Shown here one piece after another: positions 24,135 through 36,689 of a stretch of DNA of 64,000 nucleotides. The DNA lies in contig OX392541.1 of NCBI GenBank assembly GCA_947623455.1, positions 10,048,719-10,112,718 of the forward strand, written 5' to 3'. The translations under genes and the position numbers were made by a program. How positions within the stretch are numbered: position 1 is the first letter of the stretch; each line of letters begins with the position of its first letter. The notes beneath the pieces were generated by a model that saw only the letters and a list, made by a program, of their open reading frames with translations, had not been told where the DNA came from and did not search any database. This stretch comes from Mimachlamys varia. Taxonomy: Eukaryota; Mollusca; Bivalvia; Pectinida; Pectinidae.

Positions 24135-26362
24135 AAAACCTCTACTAAATGTCCCGGAACAGTGCTTTATGTATTGCCAGAGATTATATTTGGTAACGCC
24201 GAGTCTTTGGTACTGCTAAATGTTCCTGTACAGTGCTTTGTGGAGTTGAGATTATATTTGTTCCTGTACAGTGCTTTGTGGAGTTGAGATTATATTTGGT
24301 AACGGCGAGTCTTTGGTACTGCTAAATGTTCCTGTATAGTGCTTTATGAAGTCAGAGACTATATTTGGTAACGGCGAGTCTTTGGTGCTGCTAAATGTCC
24401 CTGTACAGTGCTTTATGGAGTTGAGATTATATTTGTTCCTGTACAGTGCTTTGTGGAGTTGAGATTATATGTGGTAACGGCGAGTCTTTGGTACTGCTAA
24501 ATGTCCCTGTACAGTGCTTTTTGGAGTTGAGATTATATTTGGTAGCGCCGAGTCTTTGGTACTGCTAAATGTTCCTGTATAGTGCTTTATGGAGTTGAGA
24601 TTATATTTGGTAACGTCAAGTCTTTGGTACTGCTAAATGTCCCTGTACAGTGCTTTATGTAGTCGGAGATTATATTTGGTAACGTCAAGTCTTTGGTACT
24701 GCTAAATGTCCCTGTACAGTGCTTTATGTAGTCGGAGATTATATTTGGTAACGGCAAGTCTTTGGTACTGCTAAATGTCCCTGTACAGTGTTTTATGGAG
24801 TTGAGATTATATTTGGTAACTCCGAGTCTTTGGTACTGCTAAATGTCCCTGTACAGTGTTTTATGGAGTTGAGATTATATTTGGTAACTCCAAGTCTTTG
24901 GTACTGCTAAATGTCCCTGTACAGTGCTTTATGAAGTTGAGATTATATTTGGTAACACTGAGTCTTTGGTACTGCCAAATGTCCCTGTACAGTGCTTTGT
25001 GAAGTTGAGATTATATTTGGTAACGCCGAGTCTTTGGTACTGCCAAATGTCCCTGTACAGTGCTTTGTGAAGTTGAGATTATATTTGGTAACACCGAGTC
25101 TTTGGTACTGCTAAATGTCCCTGTACAGTGCTTTGTGGAGTTGAGATTATATTTGGTAACACCGAGTCTTTGGTACTGCTAAATGTCCCTGTACAGTGCT
25201 TTATGAAGTCGGAGATTATATTTGGTAACGCCAAGTCTTTGGTACTGCTAAATGTCTTTGTACACTGCTTTGTGAAGTTGAGATTATATTTGGTAACGCC
25301 AAGTCTTTGGTACTGCTAAATGTCCCTTTACAGTGCTTTGTGAAGTTGAGATTATATTTGGTAATGCCGAGTCTTTGGTACTGCCAAATGTCCCTGTACA
25401 GTGCTTTGTGAAGTTGAGATTATATTTGGTAACGTCAAGTCTTTGGTACTGCTAAATGTCCCTGTACAGTGTTTTGTGAAGTTGAGATTATATTTGGTAA
25501 CACTGAGACTTTGGTACTGCCAAATGTCCCTGTACAGTGCTTTATGGAGTTGAGATTATATTTGGTAACGCCGAGTCTTTGGTACTGCTAAATGTCTTTG
25601 TACAGTGCTTTGTGAAGTTGAGATTATATTTGGTAACGGCGAATCTTTGGTGCTGCTAAATGTCCCTGTACAGTGCTTTGTGAAGTTGAGATTATATTTG
25701 GTAACACTGAGTCTTTGGTACTGCTAAATGTCCCTGTACAGTGCTTTATGAAGTCGGAGATTATATTTGGTAACGCCAAGTCTTTGGTACTGCTAAATGT
25801 CTTTGTACACTGCTTTGTGAAGTTGAGATTATATTTGGTAACGCCAAGTCTTTGGTACTGCTAAATGTCCCTTTACAGTGCTTTGTGAAGTTGAGATTAT
25901 ATTTGGTAACGCCGAGTCTTTGGTACTGCTAAATGTCCCTGTACAGTGCTTTGTGAAGTTGAGATTATATTTGGTAACTCCGAGTCTTTGGTACTGCTAA
26001 ATGTCCCTGTACAGTGTTTTGTGAAGTTGAGATTATATTTGGTAACACTGAGTCTTTGGTACTGCCAAATGTCCCTGTACAGTGCTTTATGGAGTTGAGA
26101 TTATATTTGGTAACGCCGAGTCTTTGGTACTGCTAAATGTCTTTGTACAGTGCTTTGTGAAGTTGAGATTATATTTGGTAACGGCGAATCTTTGGTGCTG
26201 CTAAATGTCCCTGTACAGTGCTTTGTGAAGTTGAGATTATATTTGGTAACACGGAGTCTTTGGTACTGCTAAATGTCCCAGTACAGTGCTTTGTGGAGTT
26301 GAGATTATATTTGGTAACACTGAGTCTTTGGTACTGCTAAATGTCCCTGTACAGTGCTTTTA
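24135..26362 (+). repeat. 68-bp tandem array (about 33 units) with higher-order structure
   Basis: The unit is ccctgtacagtgctttgtga, agttgagattatatttggta, acgccgagtctttggtactg and ctaaatgt. Some early units are truncated (two internal ttcctgtacag junctions near 24.26 and 24.43 kb). The interval 25,128-25,319 recurs nearly unchanged at 25,673-25,864, a 545-bp offset equal to eight units, and neighbouring variant units follow in the same order. Confidence 0.95.
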
Positions 26363-26518
26363 CTTCTACAGTACATAGCTCAGGTCTTGCCCATGTACAT
26401 GACCTGGGGATGATTAGCCAATTATGAAGAAAGTAAGATAATAGAGTCAATTCTGAACCTTATGGCTATTTCATCTGTGAAAGGTTAACTAGACAATCAG
26501 TACCACCACCATCAATCA

Positions 26519-26540
26519 ACCCCCCCCCCCCCCCCCCCCT
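26519..26540. repeat. Poly-C run of about 21
   Basis: A homopolymer C tract between two tandem arrays; copy number in the reads may be unreliable. Confidence 0.9.
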
Positions 26541-26807
26541 CCTTCCAACCCCTCCTAATATACAACTGCACATCCATACTGTTACAACACACCCACCATG
26601 ACAATAATTAAATTCTTTAATCAGAAACAAATGGGAATGGCACAATTTTTTCAATCAAGACACCTGATTAAAAAGTTTTCAATACCGTTAAAAAACACCA
26701 CTGAAGACAGGTGATACAAATGAAATTCCTGGCAACATTGTGTCATTGTGTCTTTTGAGATTTCCTGTCACCAAAGTGTCATTGGAGCTTTCTCGTTGAC
26801 GAAGTGT

Positions 26808-27612
26808 TGTTTGGAGTTTTCCCAATACATAAAGTGTTGTTTGTTGTTTCCCAATACATAAAATGTTGTTTATTGTTTCCCAATATATAAAGTGTTGTTT
26901 GTTGTTTCCCAATACATAAAGTGTTGTTTGTTGTTTCCCAATACATAAAATGTTGTTTATTGTTTCCCAATACATAAAGTGTTGTTTGTTGTTTCCCAAT
27001 ACATAAAGTGTTGTTTGGAGTTTCCCAAATTACATAAAGTGTTGTTTGGAGTTTCCCAATACATAAAGTGTTGTTTAGAGTTTCCCAAATTACATAAAGT
27101 GTTGTTTGTTGTTTCCCAATACACAAAGTGTTGTTTGGAGTTTCCCAAATTACATAAAGTGTTGTTTTTTGTTTCCCAATACTGAAAGTGTTGTTTGTTG
27201 TTTCCCAATACATAAAGCGTTGCTTGGAGTTTCCCAATACATAAAGTGTTGTTTGTTGTTTCCCAATACATAAAGTGTTGTTTGTTGTTTCCCAATACAT
27301 AAAGCGTTGCTTGGAGTTTCCCAATACATTAAATGTTGTTTGGAGTTTCCCAATACATAAAGTGTTGTTTGGAGTTTCCCAATACACAAAGTGTTGTTTG
27401 GAGTTTCCCAATACACAAAGTGTTGTTTGGAGTTTCCCAATACACAAAGTGTTGTTTGGAGTTTCCCAATACATAAAGTGCTGTTGTTTGGAGTTTCCCA
27501 ATACATAAAGTGTTGTTTGGAGTTTCCCAATACATAAAGTGTTGTTTGGAGTTTCCCAATACATAAAGTGTTGCTTGGAGTTTCCCAATACATAAAGTGT
27601 TGTTTGTTGTTC
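26808..27612 (+). repeat. 29-bp tandem array (about 27 units)
   Basis: The unit is gtgttgtttggagtttccca followed by atacataaa. Variants have ttgttt for ttggag and a 31-32-bp form with cccaaattacat. As 29 is not a multiple of 3 the reading frame cycles every three units (87 bp), giving apparent ORFs of up to 281 codons on the minus strand, judged spurious. Confidence 0.95.
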
Positions 27613-28050
27613 CCTACATAACAAAAAGGTAACTTAAATACAAGACAGGAAAATGTCAACAGCAGAAAACTCTTACAAATGCATTTATTGTCTTTGACAC
27701 GAAAACAGAGTAAGCTGGGCCGATCCCTATATAACGAAGGGGTAACTATACAAAACAGGAAAATGTCAAGACAACAAAACTCTTACACGTTGCACTGTCT
27801 TTGATGACAGCAACGAAGGAAATTCGGGCCTATCCCTACATAACGAAGGGGTAACCACACAAGACAGGAAAATGTCAACACAAGAAAATTCTTACACGTT
27901 GCACTGTTTTAGATGACAGAAAAGAAGGCAATTGGGGCCTATCCCTACATAACAAAGGGGTAACCACACAAGACAGCAGAAAACTCTTACACACTGCATT
28001 TTCTTTGACACGACAACGGAGTAAGCCAGGCCGATCCCTACCTTACACAG
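27613..28050 (+). repeat. ~110-bp tandem repeat (4 diverged units)
   Basis: The units begin ccctacataacaaaggggta and contain cacaagacaggaaaatgtca, aaaactcttacac and a ccgatccctac end. Period drifts between about 107 and 115 bases. Confidence 0.85.
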
Positions 28051-28610
28051 CAGTAATGAGAGTCGAAAGCTGTTGATTGGTAAATACTATACAGGCAGCA
28101 GAAAATGACAACACCGTTAGAACACACAGTAAGATTTAATGAGCTGTACTTCCATGAGCGATGGCCGCCCTGTCGTCTGCCAGCGCTTAACAGAGAGCTC
28201 TGCTACTGTTCCACTCTCACTTACACAACACCGTAATCACTTAAGTACTCAGCCTTTTAATCAATAATTCAATGTCAAACCGATCTGCTTGGATTTAATT
28301 ACAAGATGTGTCCTTTTTTTTAATTTTATGCCCCATTTCTCACACATTTGGATGATAAAATGTGCAACGGCTTTTACTAGTATTCCTATAACAGCATTCA
28401 TTCATGAGCCCATTGTGAATTTAGACGTTTTTAATTCACATTTCGATGCTGGGTTATAGATTATCATTGTGTCATCATTATGCAATGAGAAGGCTACAGG
28501 AATTTGGCTCGGGGACATACATGAAAACCTTTTGAAATTTCTATGGTATTTGGTTGATTTGTTTGTGCTTTACATCCTTTTCACACCTGTGGTTATTTAA
28601 GGATGAGCTA
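28051..28610. other. Unassigned DNA
   Basis: Non-repetitive, no gene recognised; GC-richer patch at 28.14-28.20 kb has no supportable ORF. Confidence 0.5.
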
Positions 28611-28611
28611 G

Positions 28612-28790
28612 TTTATAGTGGTGGAGGAATGCTGGAGTTCCTGTAGAAAACCACACTGACCTTAGACAGGCATTTACCTAGTGACTACCCCATGTTCACC
28701 TTGTTCCTGTGACCCAGTCGAGGTGGAGTGCTGTTTGTAGAAGCACCTACGGATGGTGACACCTTCACCACTTAATGACTACCACGAGGA
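28612..28790 (-). mobile_element. tRNA-derived SINE C, degenerate copy
   Basis: The order tagtggtggaggaatgctgg, agttcctgtagaaaaccac, gaccttagacaggcatttac and cttcaccacttaatgac follows the family, with many substitutions. Confidence 0.5.
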
Positions 28791-31455
28791 ATCTGCATAC
28801 TTAAGATATATACCTCTTTGATACAAAATAACTCTTTTTAAACCACATACTTTCTTTGCGATGAAATCATCATAAGATATAGGAATTTGAGAGTAGTTTC
28901 ATAAAATTCATAGACTGACAATGCTAAATTTAAGAAAGGATTGGCAATTAACTGTTAATGCGCCGAGATTTTTTTATTTAAGCCTACATGATTATGTTAC
29001 ACCCTTCTATCAGTATTTCAAGTTTTTCGTCAGTTGTGAGAACTTTCTTAAGAATAATGCATTAAAGGGGCAAAGAAGAAAGCTGTAAAGCTGTGAATGT
29101 TTTCCATTAGAAATCAATCACTTCACAATCACAAAATACACCAATTGTATACTGTTATTATCTTGTTAGGCAGATGCTCTTAACATTATGTGATATGACA
29201 GACATGTACACAATAGCACCATCAGGACATGTCTAAAAGAGACACATTTAACTTCTTGCACCGTAAAAGCAATCAAGGTACTTTGAAAATTGACTTAAAG
29301 GGAGTGCTCTATTTAAGGATAACAATATTTGAGTGATGATACAAAAACTGCTTAAGTTCAACCATTATCATCACAGAAAGACCTTATGAAATATTCCTGT
29401 TTGGCTGGAGAAATCAAAAGTTCATTAGCTTCATTGAAGGTCCAGCTTTGATCGCCTGCCAACAGTCTCTGCTTTCCAGTACTAATAATTATTGATTGGC
29501 CATGTTAAGATCGGGATGGGGGGATGGGGGTCTAGATAATTTCATTTCCTCCTGCAAATGAGGTTAGGTAATCTTATAAGAGGAAGGGAAATTAATACCG
29601 CTTAATAGCATTACCTCCATATTGATGTTTGTTTGTGAGGGAAGGAGTATCAGTGTTCTGCTCATAAGGGTCAGTGTTTCAAATGACTCAATTAAAGTGC
29701 TTTTTGTGTGGGAAGCTGTATCAGTGTTCTTCTCATTCTGGTCAGTCAAGTGTTTCATATGACTCATTTACAGTGCCCCTTAAACCAAACCTGGAATTGA
29801 TACATATTTTTCTCAAGGATACAATTACATTGTGTAATCTAACAAATTTGAAGAATCAAATAATACAACGGTATCCAGAAATTATTATAGGATTCCAAAA
29901 GAAATTACACAACTCCAATAACAACATTCTAATGTATTAAGAGATTCCAAATTCCATTACAGGATTGCATGGACTAAATAAGTTCCTAATGCCCACGTTT
30001 TTACCGAGTCACAATTACATTACCCGTCCAATGGTCAAATTAATTGTAGGAGTGAAGTCAATATATAAGCTTGGACCAAAATTATCCCCGGATAAATCCA
30101 CCAGTTACATTTCTGCATGTAAGGTTATCATGAAAATCTAACATGACAGAAAGAGGAATTATTGCGATAATTGTGCATGGTATTTTTTTTCAATTTTGAA
30201 GGAAGACTTTCACGTCTGTATAGTGTTTAAACACCGTCTTATGTTTTCCTTCCATTGACACATGCATGACAGACGTTCTAGATCCATTATCAGATTACTA
30301 GATGCCACACTGTTTAGTTACATGAAAGGTTTTGATGCTATAACTGACTACCTTGGGATTCCTAGAACTACGAAGATATGATTCACGATAACACTAAGCA
30401 TTAATTACCGAAATTTTAGAAATAAAAAATAACATGCTTGAAACAAAATTCAGATAGATGAAATAACCAATTCAAATAAATTTGCTAAATTTATCACTCT
30501 AAAAGTTGGCAAAGACAATATCCCTCCATTTTGTTAGTGTCTTTCGAGTTTAAAACGCATTACTGCGCAATTCTCCGGTTTTCTGCGTTTCTATACCAGA
30601 ATTCTCTGGAGTCCATTCAACAACTACACTATTGATCTCTATTTTTACCAACAAATCGGGTGAATTTATCAACGACTGCTACAATGAGAACACAGAGTTA
30701 TCTTATCTTTGGTAGAGGGAACGAAATGTGAGCAAAATAATGTTTGTGTTTAATGCAATAAGCACGTTGGAGTAACAGGTGAACTTCAAAAACTTCAATT
30801 ACTTTTGAAGTTCCTTTGTATTTCTAATTCAAGATAATACTCTGCTATAGATGCACTTCACAGCAGGAGTCGACGAGATTATCCAAAGACATCATTTAAA
30901 CACAATAGTATTATGATAACTGTAGATAAATCTTTCTTACATTGAAAAATCTTCAAGTTTTGGCTTATTTCTTATAAATTAAAGTTATATGATAAATAGA
31001 ATCTTACACTTGTGTGAAATCCTCTCTATATTTTATACTACAGCAGGTATAAAAAAAAATTGAATCCTGACACAATTAAATAAGATTAATTTTGTCCCTA
31101 ATGATACATAAAATCTTCTATACGCTATAGCTATGCAAACGTGCATGTTCCGTAAGTTGCCTCTTAATTTTGGAAACTGTTGACGAATAATCTGTTGCCA
31201 ATGTATAGCATTAATCAGCCTTCCGAGACGGAAATACAAACTCATCAGAAGTGTTTTTTATGACAATCTCTTTAAAACTGAATCGCAACAGGGTAAGAAA
31301 TTTTTGCCATAGTAAAACGTAGACAAAACATATACTCATTAATGCAAGCTGTCTTGCTCAAGTGCATTGACCAAACTAAGCACTCTTCTATATAAGGTGA
31401 CTTTTAATATATATTATTGCATCATTTGACATTTGTCAGTCGAAGAAAATATCTT
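28791..31455. other. Unassigned DNA
   Basis: AT-rich; an imperfect ~70-bp duplication (agtgttctgctcataagggt vs agtgttcttctcattctggt) lies at 29.64-29.77 kb. Nothing else is supported. Confidence 0.45.
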
Positions 31456-31460
31456 CAGAC

Positions 31461-31770
31461 GTGTTACACCAATCTTGTTTGGCATGGAGATCTAAAATCA
31501 AAGCTCGTTGGACATTATCTGTGGGAGTGCCAGTCAAACTTGTTTACACAGGGGTCTATTCCCAGCCATCACATGGTGGGCACAAGTTGACGGTTGATTT
31601 AGAAACCTTCATACAATTACAAACACCTTCCTCCTCGGATGTAGAGGTCTAAAATAAACGGCACCAACAAGTGAATCGGTGAGGAATCGTGGAGACCACA
31701 ATTTATTGCGCCCCGACTTACTTCCGTAAGGCTTCATCAGACAGAGCAGTAATCTCATCATTTTATTTAC
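31461..31770. other. Probable retroelement remnant
   Basis: 31,461-31,652 is open on the plus strand (63 codons, protein-like: WTLSVGVPVKLVYTGVYSQP). On the minus strand, the stretch 31,770-31,660 reads tgatgaagccttacggaagt and aagtcggggcgcaataaatt. This is the kind of phrase found near the ends of Penelope-like and similar retroelements (family memory, not verified). No RT or endonuclease motif is present. Confidence 0.25.
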
Positions 31771-31972
31771 ATTTTAATACATAACAACCAAATGGGGCTG
31801 GCTAGAAACGGCTGCTGATGACTTGATCATTGAGTTACTGGCCCAGACAAATATTGCATGTTAACGGTCAGTTCTAGCCTGTCTACGTCGTCCCGACTGT
31901 CTCCTCCGTCCTCATGTCTCAAGCTTCACCACAGAAATCTACTCCTAAGTTTGATGCACTCATTTTAAGATT

Positions 31973-32372
31973 AGAGAAATTCAAAATCTCCAGCTAGACC
32001 TTCAAAATCTCCAGCTAGACCTTCAAAATCTCCAGCTAGACCTTCAAACTCTCCTATTAAAACTTCAAAATCTCCAACAAGAACTTCAAAATCTCCTGCT
32101 AGAATTTCAAAATCTCCAGCTAGACCTTCAAAATCTCTAACAAGAACTTCAAAATCTCCTACTAAAACTTCAAACTCTCCTATTAAAACTTCAAAATCTC
32201 CAACAAGAACTTCAAAATCTCCAGTTAGACCTTCAAAATCTCCAGCTAGACCTTCAAAATCTCCAACTAGAACTTCAAACTCTCCTATTAAAACTTCAAA
32301 ATCTCCTGCTATAACTTCAAAATCTCCTGCTAGAACTTCAAAATATCCTACTAAAACTTCAGAATCACCGGC
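31973..32372. repeat. 21-bp tandem array (19 units)
   Basis: The unit is aaaatctccagctagacctt c, with variants tcctgctagaa, tcctattaaaa and tccaacaagaa. On the minus strand this gives a 141-codon ORF of the heptad form FEVLVGD / FEGLAGD. The variants preserve the frame and mostly change residues conservatively, but the period alone (21) also explains this. Confidence 0.95.
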
Positions 32373-32699
32373 TAGAAACAGAAGCAGTTTTGACAACGAG
32401 GGAAACGCACTGTAAACAATTTAAATCCAGTGAATATTTGTCCTTGGTACCAAAACAATTTAACCTTCCAATACAACATCCCTATGAAATTGAGAGAAAC
32501 TTGAAAATATGTTCCTTTTCCACCTTCGGCATATTTGGCATGGATAGGTACATAAAATCCCTACAAGGATTTTCTCCCAATGACTTTTATGACCATAATT
32601 AAATTCAAGAACTTTTTAGCACTTACTAAGGAGTCACTTAACTGTTGAATTATTGACCATTGCATTTCATGTGTAACAGAGGTCAATTCTAGGAATTAT

Positions 32700-32786
32700 A
32701 ACTCATTCACCCTGAAATTTCATAATGAACTATTCCAAGCTTTAAATTGGAAGAGTTCAAAAGTGTCTTCAGGGGTGAATGAGTTA
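32700..32786. mobile_element. Small palindromic TA-flanked MITE (copy 5)
   Basis: One of the best-preserved copies: ends tactcattcaccctgaaatt and tcaggggtgaatgagtta. Confidence 0.75.
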
Positions 32787-33479
32787 ACCCTTCCATCCCC
32801 ACTCAACTTAAGTAGACTCTACCATACATTGATATGGATGATCCCATTATGGTCTACAGTGTGGTTTAAGGATTCAGCAATCTTCCATTGATTGGTGGGA
32901 AGCAGCTATAAGTTCACGAGAGTGACTTATTCTTGCCAGCATTTTGAAATTTCCATAGGAGTTTTCTGTGTGCTTAAATTTTGAAAAACAAACCACAGAA
33001 AAATTTGGTGTGCACATGTTCACCCATGGAGAAAAAAAAATACTTTAAAACGCATGTTTTCATATGTTACACTGGATGTTAGAACATACATGAAGAAATC
33101 GGTTGCAAATTCATTGGTTTGGTACATTAAATCTAAGGGTAAAAACGGATAGCCTGACTCCAAAGTTACATGGTATCTATGATTATAACCATCAAAGAAA
33201 CTGTCATGTCCGTAAGCAAGAACTTAAGAGCTATACACAGTATAAAAATGTAACATTTTTGTGTTGACGCCATTTTATGTTATCTATATCCCTCAGAAAT
33301 ATTTTGTAATTACCACTGGTGGGGCAGGAAGTGGCTAGCTTGTGTGATTATACAAACCTCTAGTTTGACCCCATAATAAACTTCTACTTTCACCCATACC
33401 ATGCCAGCAGGGATTTTCATATAGCTTAATCTTATTTCTGTGTCAATACATTTCCACAATAAAATAATAGGATTTGCCA
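32787..33479. other. Unassigned DNA
   Basis: Nothing recognised. Confidence 0.5.
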
Positions 33480-33960
33480 ACTTTAATTTTCTGTCAATGG
33501 CTCAATACATTCATATCAACCAAAAGCTCCAGTTATCTCCCCTGTTTTCAATTTCTGTACATGTCAGTAGCTCTTTATATTTCTTAAGTAGTACACTCTG
33601 TCACCGAACACACCTAATTATCTCCCTTGCTTTCATTTTTTTGTCAGCTGCTCATTATATTTTCAAAGTAGTATAGTCTGTCACCAAAAAACCCAAGTTG
33701 TCTCCTTTGTTTTCATTTTTTTGTCAGCTGCTCATATTTCTAAAAAAATACCTCTTTCACCAAAAATAAAACAAGTTGCCTCCCTTGTTTCTAATTTTCT
33801 TTCAGCTGCCTATTATATTTCTATAGTAGCATAGTCTGTCATGAAAAAGCCAGTTATTTCCCTTATTTCCAATTTTCTTTCAGCTGCCCATTATCTTTCA
33901 AATGCAATACAATTTGTCACTAAAAATCTCTTGTTATCTCCCCTGTTTCAATATTCTGTC
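33480..33960 (+). repeat. ~85-bp diverged tandem repeat (5-6 units)
   Basis: Each unit contains tctcccntgttt, caattttctttcagctgc, tcattatatttc, and gtatagtctgtcaccaaa. Period varies. Confidence 0.75.
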
Positions 33961-35432
33961 ACTGGGTAACTAATTTATAAGATGAGTTTGAACTTTACCA
34001 CATTAAAAACAAGAGTGGAGTTTGTGAGGCTACTTAGTTAATGACATCTTCCCTGTCGGAATGACGTACATCGACCCTAAGACAAAGCGCACAAAGCCCT
34101 TCTCGCCTCGTCCTCCCAACTCAATCATTTCTCACGCCAAATCCCTCAAATAAGACCAGGGATGTATTGAGTTTATCAAAGAAGGCCATTTCTTGTATAA
34201 TCGCTTTTCCTCATGCAATTTCCTTCTCAATTACTACAAAAAAGAGCGCTGAAAATTGCACTGAAAATAGAAGCCCGTAAAATTAATGTCCTGTATGTGT
34301 GGCGGACGGAATTATGGTACATTATAAGAAAGATAACCATTGCTATTAGGCTACCATTTGTTGTGCAGTCGTAAGTAACTTGCCTGTCCTTGTGGTACTA
34401 TATCCAATGCATTACAAAAGGGTCTATATCTGTCAGGGAACTCCGGCAAATTTACAAACATATTGGTTCGTTAATTGGTAAATATGACAAATAATAGCAC
34501 TGCAGTTTCCCACACGACCTATATATGGCCGATGACAAGTCCACTTTATCTATATATGTTATGTCTACATATGAAGAAGATACGACACTGTCTGTAGTAA
34601 AACTGGTCTGCTGTCCTACTTCAGCAGGTGTCGGTAATCTTTCAGGATATTTTTACATCTTTCTTCTTGACAATCATAGCTATTTTCATAATCCAAAAAT
34701 AAGATAAGTTTTTTTTCACAATTTGAATGGCTGTTAACAAAAATTATTCTGATAAAAATTTCAAACAAGAAATTTTAAAATAAAACATATATTTTGACAG
34801 AAGCATATGAAAATGTATTACACTTAAATTTCTAAATATGGATTGATAAATTAAGAAAATTTTCAGTAACTGATTACAAAAACTGATTTTGATACAACTG
34901 GTTGCCTTATTAAGATAAGGAAGTTATAACCAAATACATAAATACATATTCATGAAGGTATACATTTGTTATAATGGATCCAGTACACTACAAAACCATC
35001 TGGTTATGACACTTGTATTCCAGACATCTTTGATTCAATATTTTGTATCATGACTACAAAACGCTGTTCAGACACCGATGAAGACGGTTCAGCGTTACCA
35101 TGGAAATAGCAGCTGTAGTTGACACTCAGCACAAAGGAAATCCTACAAATTCAACATTTCCATTAGCTGTGGCAGTCTAGAATACCAAAAGATTCTGTAC
35201 GGAAATGTTGAAATAGATGCAGTTTTGACAAGTAGGGAAACACACTGTAAACATTTTAGATCCTGTAAATATTTGTCCTTGGAGTCAAAAACAATTTAAC
35301 CTTCCACATGTAACTGGCAGACTTATCTGACCTTCTCCAAGTCGCCAATCAGATACAGCCTTGAATACTTGACCATCCGACAACAATTTTTTTCATTGTT
35401 ACATGGACCATAATTTTGACAAATATGTAATA
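33961..35432. other. Unassigned DNA
   Basis: A GC-richer patch at 34.04-34.14 kb is open on the minus strand (LGGRGEKGFVRFVLGSMYVI) for about 30 codons but has no supportable limits. The stretch at 35.21-35.30 kb (ttgacaagtagggaaacaca, ctgtaaa, tatttgtccttgga) repeats 32.39-32.47 kb, so the flank of the 21-bp array has a dispersed copy here. Confidence 0.45.
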
Positions 35433-35790
35433 ATAATTCAAGGTTCTTATATACCGCTTTATCATAACCTTAAAGGTCGCCTCAAAGCCGTTCATAAACT
35501 ATTATCCGTGGTTAAAGGGTCTTAACAGCCGGCCAATATCGTTTTCAACTCCATGGGGAGTATACAACCGGTGCTGCCATTTCGGTGCTCACAGCTAGCA
35601 TTCTACAATTTCTAGCACTGCCCAACCACATACTCATTTACAGCTGGGTAAACTGGAACAAGCGGAGTAAAGTATCTTGCTCAAGGATACAACAAAGGTG
35701 CAGTGGCCTGGACTCGAACTCGCAACCTTTCGATCACGAGCCTGGGGTCCTACTACTTGAATACTGTGCATCATGTATCTGACTTTTGCA
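35433..35790 (+). mobile_element. Dispersed SINE-like element D
   Basis: It starts ttcttatataccgctttatc, passes aaggtcgcctcaaagccg and gtatcttgctcaaggataca, and ends with a tRNA-like segment, ctggactcgaactcgcaacc then gatcacgagcctggggtcc. On the minus strand the latter reads as a B box (GGTTGCGAGTTCGAGTCC). Confidence 0.55.
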
Positions 35791-35934
35791 GTAACGACCA
35801 TTGTTACTTTGAACACAATTTTGACAATACCCCCTATTCTCCTCCAGTATGTACCTGACCTTTACAAAAATTACCATTGCAAATTTTTATCACAATTTTA
35901 ACCAACTTGTACAACAGACAGGCTATCACAACAA

Positions 35935-36110
35935 TGCTCATTAAAACATTGACCAAAACCATGATGACCACTACTTTGTCCGTATTCCTGACAACACCCA
36001 TTAAAACATTGACCAAAATCATGATGACCACTACTTTGTCCGTATTACTGACAACACCCATTAAAACTTTGACCAAAACCATGATGACCACTACTTTGCC
36101 CACATTCCTG
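35935..36110 (+). repeat. 60-bp tandem repeat (3 units)
   Basis: The unit is cattaaaacattgaccaaaa, ccatgatgaccactactttg and tccgtattcctgacaacacc. Confidence 0.9.
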
Positions 36111-36119
36111 TGACCCTGA

Positions 36120-36689
36120 CTATTGTGATGGTATCAAACTTCCTAACAAAGCAATAGTAAAACCATTACAATCTTTGATTTATTAAAATAATCACTTTTC
36201 ATCATGTTTAAATTCTGAATGTGATGCAAAATCTTAAAAAATTTCCCTGATATAATTTTCATAAACATTCTCAAATAAAATTTGTACTCATATTTTATGG
36301 CGATATCAAAATGCATCGCTTAAGATACTGCAAATTACTTTACTACAAGATGGTGACCTATTAACATTTTAAGAAATGTGTTAAATCTGCAGACTAAGCT
36401 TCAGAAATTGTCTTTTAAACATTACAAAGTACTACTGAAGCTAAAGAAGGGAGAGCAGAAACATTAAACTGAAATAACCTCAGTGATTTAGGGTGAGGCA
36501 ATCCATAAAGCCACATACATGTACTGTACAAGTACTTGACACAACTTACACAAGTGTAATTATATAGATCCTTTATTGCCACAAGTACACTCTTAAGGAG
36601 ATAACTATGATCATCAGATCCTGCCAGTAACCTTGGAAAACTGTTAAACATGCAGCTAGCAATAAGAGTCAGCTATTTGGAGTTTATAC
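36120..36689. other. Unassigned DNA
   Basis: AT-rich; nothing recognised. Confidence 0.5.

Noticed and set aside
26688..27659. ORFs of 103-281 codons with TLCIGKLQT-like repeats
   Set aside because: Frame cycles through the 29-bp array every three units; no start context, no homology, tandem DNA.
31660..31770. Hammerhead ribozyme on the minus strand (ctgatgaagc...cggaag)
   Set aside because: CTGATGA is present, but the required GAAA after helix II and a closing helix III are not; at best a decayed retroelement end.
31971..32396. Silk- or adhesive-like repetitive protein gene
   Set aside because: No signal peptide beyond a short hydrophobic start, no splice structure, and the 21-bp period alone explains the open frame; kept only as a low-interest finding.
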